Source: Prostheceraeus crozeri (lineage: Eukaryota > Platyhelminthes > Polycladida > Euryleptidae). From it: a DNA stretch of 64,000 nt. Positions 59,256 to 64,000 of this stretch are shown one piece after another. The notes below the pieces were generated by a model. It was not told where the DNA came from. It did not search any database and was given only the letters and a program-made list of their open reading frames with translations. The position numbers were made by a program, and so were the translations under genes. Numbering within the stretch: the first letter of the stretch is position 1; every line of letters starts with the position of its first letter. The stretch lies in assembly GCA_907163375.1 (NCBI GenBank), contig CAJQUW010005703.1, forward strand, positions 1-64,000, read 5' to 3'.

Positions 59256-59341
59256 ATAGAGCCATCACATCAACTATGTGAGTAGATAAAAGATTTTCGC
59301 ACTTCTTTTATCTATTCACATAGTTGATGTGATGACTCTAT
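59256..59341. repeat. 37-bp-arm hairpin
   Basis: Arms 59256..59292 and 59305..59341 (start ATAGAGCCATCACATCAAC) pair with about two mismatches. The loop is 12 bp. Compact, young foldback. Confidence 0.9.
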
Positions 59342-59799
59342 CCAAAATCGATTGCTTTTCTTCGTAGCTCATATTTTTCTTTCACAAAATTATAAGGCCT
59401 GTCGAATTTATTCTCGGTATGATAGACAGTGATTGTTATTAAATTGATAAAATCCATGAATGATTAAAAACTATTAAACTAATATCAAACCATCAAGGTC
59501 AATAATTCAACACGTCCTTCAATAAGTTGAAATCGATCTGCTTAGTGACTTTTCAAGGGATTTTCCTCTTGCCCAACTTTGAGCCCTGGTCGAAGCATGC
59601 TGTCTTATTCTCACAGCAAGTCTGTGATCCCCAGGTGCAGGAGCATTGACGTTCAAGCTTATTAAAACCCTATGATGAAATGAAAGAAGCATCACGAGCA
59701 AACGACTTGAAAATTATCTAAGCCCTGTTAATAGTCAAATTGCTATCCAACCCATCCTACATTTAAGAAGTACGAGAATGCCATCCATATACGGTAGTT
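59342..59799. other. no recognised feature
   Basis: Nothing recognised between the hairpin and the SINE. Confidence 0.4.
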
Positions 59800-60013
59800 C
59801 AGACACACAGCAGCAGATGATGATGGTTTTGCGCCAATGCTGCCCCATACTGGAGACTTGAACGGTATTGATATAGTCAGACTTTAATCTGGAGCGCTGT
59901 GATTTCCTAGCCCGGATGCCCTTCCTGACTACTTCCAATGACACTTTCGGGGCTCGACCTCTAGACCGAAGGATCGCTAGGCCAATCACTTAACCACTCT
60001 GCCACGGAGACCT
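59800..60013 (-). mobile_element. tRNA-headed SINE, copy 2 (adjacent to exon 4)
   Basis: Reverse copy of the family at 13276. On the minus strand it starts AGGTCTCCGTGGCAGAGTGG (A box TGGCAGAGTGG), then GAGGTCGAGCCCCG (B box) and GTCAGGAAGGGCATCCGG. This copy has the better A box of the two. Its head ends 61 bp before the SNX17 exon 4 boundary, so the splice acceptor and branch region of exon 4 lie between SINE and exon. Confidence 0.88.
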
Positions 60014-60073
60014 AGCAGTAGCAGCATGCTGGCAGCTAATTTATGAATTGCAAAATGACTCCTCTCGTTTCAG

Positions 60074-60164
60074 AAATTCGCCACACGAATTCAGCTGCCC
60101 GCAGAACACGTCTACTTCTTCGCTCTCTTTCTCATGCGGAAAGAAGAAGACAAGAATGTGACGA
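60074..60164 (+). CDS. SNX17: sorting nexin 17, exon 4 (FERM-like F1)
   Basis: 91 bp, phase 0 to phase 1, acceptor CTCTCGTTTCAG, donor GTAAGT. Encodes KFATRIQLPAEHVYFFALFL followed by MRKEEDKNVT. SNX17 has AVAAKLDLPDDLIGYFSLFL then VREKED at the same point, so the alignment is gap-free with exon 3. It is the central helix and strand of the F1 lobe, which packs against the F3 (PTB-like) cargo site. It follows a 30,933-bp intron. Confidence 0.92.
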
Positions 60165-60227
60165 GTAAGTTTTAAGAAGAGGCGGTGAATCATTATCTCT
60201 TCTTCTCGAATCTACTTTTCTCTTCAG

Positions 60228-60318
60228 TTGTGCGCAAGTTGCAAGATTTCGAATCTCCTTTCCTCTCGCTCAAAGAAGCCAATGATAAAGCTCTGCATCG
60301 GATAGTCATTCGAAAGAG
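60228..60318 (+). CDS. SNX17: sorting nexin 17, exon 5 (FERM-like F1 end)
   Basis: 91 bp, phase 1 to phase 2, acceptor TTTTCTCTTCAG, donor GTAATT. After a split Ile codon it reads VRKLQDFESPFLSLKEAN then ALHRIVIRKR/S. SNX17 has FVRKLQEFELPYVSVTSL then YKIVLRKS, and the last split codon (AG + next base) can be the Ser of RKSYW. The intron before it is only 63 bp. The next exon (YWD-type start) is not in the 3.7 kb remaining, so the gene runs off the window. Confidence 0.92.
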
Positions 60319-60496
60319 GTAATTATTTCTAAGCTTGATAATGGGCTTTTTGTGGGATTCGTTGAGGATCCATCATGCAGCTAGAGTATTGCTGATGATT
60401 TTTCCAACATTGTGCAAATGGGATATTGACAATTGCTGGCACAGAGTATCTGAGAAATTTTTGCCGGTAAATAAGGTTAAAAGGAGAGTAATGTCG

Positions 60497-61626
60497 ATGA
60501 TTTGGGAGCGCTTATTGCCGCGTGATTGGGAGCGCTTGCTGTCGAGTAATTGGGAGCGCATATTGTCGCATGGGTGGAAGCGCTTGTTATCGCGTGATTG
60601 GGAGCGCCTGTTGTCGCGTGTTTGGAAGCGCTTGCTGCCGCGTTATTGGGAGCGCCTGTTGTCGCGTGTTTAGAACCGCTTGCTGTCGAGTAATTGGGAG
60701 CGCATATTGTCGCATGGGTGGAAGCGCTTGTTGTCGCATGGGTGGAAGCGCTTGTTGTCGCATGGGTGGAAGCGCTTGCTGTCGAGTAATTCGAAGCGCT
60801 TATTGTCGCATGGGTGTAAGCGCTTGTTATCGCGTGTTTGGAAGCGCTTGCTGTCGAGTAATTTGAAGCGCTTATTGTCGCATGGGTGTAAGCGCCTGTT
60901 ATCGCGTGTTTGGAAGCGCTTGCTGCCGCGTGATTGGAAGCGCTTATTGTCGCGTGATTGGAAGTACTTGTTGTGGCGTGTTTGGAAGCGCTTGCTGCCG
61001 CGTGATTGGAAGCGCTTGCTGCCGCGTGATTGGGAGCACCTGTTGTTGCGCGATTGGAAGCACTTGCTGTCGCGTGATTGGAAGTACTTGTTGTGGCGTG
61101 ATTGGAAGCGCTTGCTGCCGCGTGATTGGAAGTACTTGTTGTGGCGTGATTGGAAGCGCTTATTGCCGCGTGATTGGAAGTACTTGTTGTGGCGTGATTG
61201 GAAGCGCTTGCTGCCGCGTGATTGGAAGCGCTTGCTGCCGCGTGATTGGAAGTACTTGTTGTGGCGTGATTGGAAGCGCTTATTGCCGCGTGATTGGAAG
61301 TACTTGTTGTGGCGTGATTGGAAGCGCTTGCTGCCGCGTGATTGGAAGTACTTGTTGTGGCGTGATTGGAAGCGCTTGCTGCCGCGTGATTGGAAGCGCT
61401 TATTGTCGCGTGATTGGAAGTACTTGTTGTGGCGTGATTGGAAGCGCTTGCTGCCGCGTGATTGGAAGCGCTTATTGTCGCGTGATTGGAAGTACTTGTT
61501 GTGGCGTGTTTGGAAGCGCTTGCTGCCGCGTGATTGGAAGCGCCTATTGCCGCGTAATTGGAATCGCTCATGTTGTCGCGTGATAGGAGGCGCTTGATTT
61601 GGCATGGGTGGAAGCGCTTGTCGCGT
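60497..61626 (+). repeat. 24-bp minisatellite (about 47 units)
   Basis: Array of GTGATTGGAAGCGCTTGCTG + CCGC units. Variants: CATGGGTGGAAGC, GAGTAATTGGGAGC, GTACTTGTTGTGGC. The GTACTTGTTGTGGC variant recurs at 60964, 61084, 61132, 61180, 61252, 61300, 61348, 61420 and 61492 (spacing 120, 48, 48, 72, 48, 48, 72, 72), which shows 2- and 3-unit blocks duplicated together. Because 24 is divisible by three and the unit lacks stops, long frames appear on both strands (up to 364 codons). They have no start/splice context and are not genes. It starts 178 bp after the exon 5 donor. Confidence 0.95.
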
Positions 61627-62236
61627 TAGTAGAAACGTTTGCCTTCTAATTGTTTTGAAGATACTTACAGCAATTTGTTTTGTAATAGCTTTCTTTTAAT
61701 TGCAAGACTTTTCCTAGTACCATGCGTTGCATGAGTTGCTGTGGAATTAAATGATTTCCTATTATTATTAAAAGAGGCCGTTTGTTGCAGTGGTTCTTCT
61801 TAAATGTCCTTGCCTCTAAAAATGTAAACTTTTGACGTGCTCAAATTATGCAATTTATCTTCGATTGGTGACTCTTTTGTTGATCGGCTAGTTTTAAGGA
61901 AATTCGAAAACGCCTTTTAGTCATCTGTGTCAGATAATGTTCTTGATTTTACCCTGAAAATTAAAACGGCAATTGAGAATATGAGCATTTCTTTATGATG
62001 TGCATTCCCAAAGAACATGACGGGGCCTATTGAATAATGTCTGTTTGCAGTTCAAATCGGCAAATTTTGAGTCGAATCGGATCATAGAAAACTTAAATAG
62101 GTTTTAATATATATATTATATTTCTAATAATATCTGTGACATCTTGGTACGCATAAAGAAATAACCGGTCAGATTGAAGTGTCCCTATTTTTCTAAGATA
62201 TCTAAGATAATTGAAATCTATTGTACTTTGTTGCTA
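61627..62236. other. no recognised feature
   Basis: Intronic AT-rich sequence with no SNX17 exon or element recognised. Confidence 0.5.
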
Positions 62237-62238
62237 TA

Positions 62239-63285
62239 CGAGGTCTGTCTAAAAAGTATCCGACCATGATCTCTAACTTTTAGTGCTATGAATTTAGAAT
62301 GACGAAAAACTTCTCAAATATGTTTTTAAACTTGCTTTACTTGAATTGAAGGTTAAATGGCGATTTCTATTCTTCATATCCGATCACGAGGCATTTGAAT
62401 CACGTGATAATTTTACTTTCGGCGAATTTCGATTTCTTCATTTCAATCAGCGATGGCAGAACGGTTAGAACAGCGCTACTGTATCAAATTTTGTCAAAAG
62501 TTGGGTGAAACTCAAGCGGAAACAATTCGAAAAATACAACAGGCTGTTCTTGATGAATCCATGAGCATCACACATAAAAGAATGGTATAACAGGTTCAAG
62601 GAAGGTCGAACATCTGCGGAGAGTGACTTCCGATCTGGCCGTAGCAAAACAGGTGCGTAGCAAAACGAAGTTCATGCTGACGGTCTTCTTCGACTGCAAG
62701 AGAATTGTACATCACGAATTTGCACCAGAAAATCAGACAGTGACGAAATAGTACTACAGAGAAGTTCTACGACGTCTTCGAGAAGCACTTCGACGAAAGA
62801 GGCGGGATTTGTGGGAATCAAAAAAATTGGCGTTCGCACCATGACAATGCACCGTCCCATTCCTCACAGTTGGTTGGAGATTTCTTGGGAAATGGGACAT
62901 GGCGTCCCTCTCGTTGGCCGACCTCCTTACTCACCAGACTTGTCCCCCGCTGATTTCTGGTTGTTTCCGAAGGTAAAGAAACAGCTGAAGGGCCATCGAT
63001 TCCAGACTCGAGAGATTATCATGGACAATGTGAGAGATCAACTGCGGGCCATCCCAGAAGAAGGCTTTCGGGGGTGCTTTGAAAATTGGAAGGTTCGGTG
63101 GTCAAAGTGTGTTGACTCTGATGGGGCTTATTTTGAAGGACTTTGATCCTGTTTACTGTATACGTGTATTTTCGGCATTAAATTGTTATGAATGAAATAT
63201 ATAGCAAGTTCAAAATTAAGAAATAATTTTTATTTTCTTCTATAGTCGGAAAGATGAAGGTCGGATGCTTTTTAGACAGACCTCG
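62239..63285 (+). mobile_element. mariner element, internally deleted
   Basis: 1,047 bp. TIRs CGAGGTCTGTCTAAAAAGTA / inward from right CGAGGTCTGTCTAAAAAGCA. TA duplications at 62237..62238 and 63286..63287. The transposase starts at 62453 (MAERLEQRYCIKFCQKLGET, the mariner helix-turn-helix N terminus), then WYNRFKEGRTSAESDFRSGR. A gap replaces the first catalytic block. Next come HHDNAPSHSSQL (second Asp) and YSPDLSPADFWLFPKVKKQL (third Asp), ending CVDSDGAYFEGL. Mariners are ~1.3 kb, so roughly 250 bp is missing from the middle, and there are several frame changes. Inactive as a transposase source, but both ends are present. Confidence 0.93.
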
Positions 63286-63287
63286 TA

Positions 63288-63494
63288 TGCAGCCTACTAC
63301 AAATGACTATTGACGCTAGATTATGAGTTAGCTGAATGTTTGATTTGACAATATTCGCTTGAATTGCCCGTTGGCCCTTCTTTGTCAAATTACCTGCCGG
63401 TAGATTGATGATCATTTATCACATAAATTCAGATTGTTAATTGGGTACGGAAATAATGAGTTTTCACGACGGGCAGTTCTTGAGAAAGGTTGTC
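63288..63494. other. no recognised feature
   Basis: Short spacer between the mariner and a LINE remnant. Confidence 0.4.
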
Positions 63495-64000
63495 TCAGTT
63501 ATCTATAGGGTGGGAGTCTATCAGGCACAAAAGGTATAAGGAATGGTTCTCATTCTGCTCTGCAGTCAACAAAAGCTTGAAGGATTGATACAAATGTAAC
63601 TGTCTTATGTCTTGAAATAGGTCACAATCACATCCGCTGCCACATATTATGTGAAGAGCCCTCTTTTTGGTCAGATTCAAGTGCTTGAATATGTGACGAA
63701 TTCAGTCCAATAAGATCCGGTGAGGTGTAGGTTAAAACTGTGACGATTGCAGAACGGTAAACAGTGATCAAGTCTTAATTGTTCAAAAGCGGCGTGAGTA
63801 TTCTCAGGGGATGTAATCGTGATGAACACATCTTAACCATCACGTCAATATGCTCATGCCAACTTAGATCACAAGTTAACGTAAGTCCCAAGATCCGTGC
63901 ATGATGATCACAATGACTGCACTCATTCGTGTTCGTACAGCGGTTTCGAATGATCAAATGCTTTGTATTTTGATCGTTTAAGACCAAACCCTTGCCGTAT
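63495..64000 (-). mobile_element. LINE RT 3' part, cut by window edge (CR1/Jockey-like)
   Basis: On the minus strand from the window edge: GLVLNDQNTKHLII, then ARILGLTLTCDLSWHEHIDV and SSRLHPLRIL, the RT thumb motif. After a gap comes NLTKKRALHIICGS (the QKRALRII.G motif that follows it). Related to the copy at 57.8-58.6 kb but longer upstream. The rest lies beyond 64000. Confidence 0.8.

Noticed and set aside
60477-61605. Frames of 364, 311 and 305 codons over the 24-bp array
   Set aside because: They arise from a stop-free 3n repeat in both strands and several frames, with no splice or start context and no domain. The array lies in an SNX17 intron.
1-64000. CRISPR-like arrays
   Set aside because: The regular arrays (24, 31, 35, 62, 72 bp) are head-to-tail minisatellites without unique spacers, in a eukaryotic intron.

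Overview
Organism and overall character. This is AT-rich animal nuclear DNA from a large, transposon-laden genome. It has no bacterial gene organisation. The only host gene I can support is cut into short exons with canonical GT..AG introns. The repeats (tRNA-headed SINEs, RTE/CR1/Jockey-type LINE scraps, Penelope-like elements, many hAT-type elements, a Crypton, a mariner, a MULE-like element) fit an invertebrate metazoan. I cannot name the phylum from the sequence alone. Host gene. Four consecutive plus-strand exons (11632..11824, 28962..29140, 60074..60164, 60228..60318) join in frame without gaps. Their 184 codons read as the PX domain plus the first FERM-like lobe of a sorting nexin 17 (SNX17) orthologue, an endosomal cargo-recycling adaptor. 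The introns between them are 17,137, 30,933 and 63 bp. The first coding exon and the rest of the FERM region lie outside the window or were not found. From 11632 to 60318, everything else is therefore intronic. Layout. 1-11.6 kb: upstream or intron-1 debris holding a LINE scrap, a hAT-like copy, the first copy of a CACAG-ended MITE, foldbacks and a Penelope-type GIY-YIG fragment. 11.8-29 kb (large intron): SINEs; a LINE split by a 2.7-kb hAT element that itself carries a 1.0-kb hAT-like insertion (three levels, with exact target duplications); foldbacks; the second CACAG MITE; and two further TIR elements. 29.2-30.4 kb: a 31-bp minisatellite. 31-36 kb: a LINE 3' end and a family of GGTACTT-ended MITEs. 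36.1-42.5 kb: one hAT element nested in another. 43-50 kb: tandem repeats, a 750-bp near-perfect palindrome and a decayed hAT. 50.7-53.7 kb: a Crypton-type tyrosine-recombinase element with inverted repeats and flanking 14-bp direct repeats. 54-59 kb: LINE pieces, a MULE-like element with 9-bp target duplication, and a Penelope RT fragment broken by a composite insertion. 60.3-61.6 kb: a 24-bp minisatellite just after exon 5. 62.2-63.3 kb: an internally deleted mariner. The right edge cuts a LINE. Functional reading. The transposons are passengers in SNX17 introns and most look dead. The points most worth attention are the architecture of the Crypton element, the dated nesting series, and the two GC-richer minisatellites that each start about 110-180 bp downstream of an SNX17 splice donor. 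I recognised no LTR retrovirus-like or Polinton-like element and no CRISPR array.
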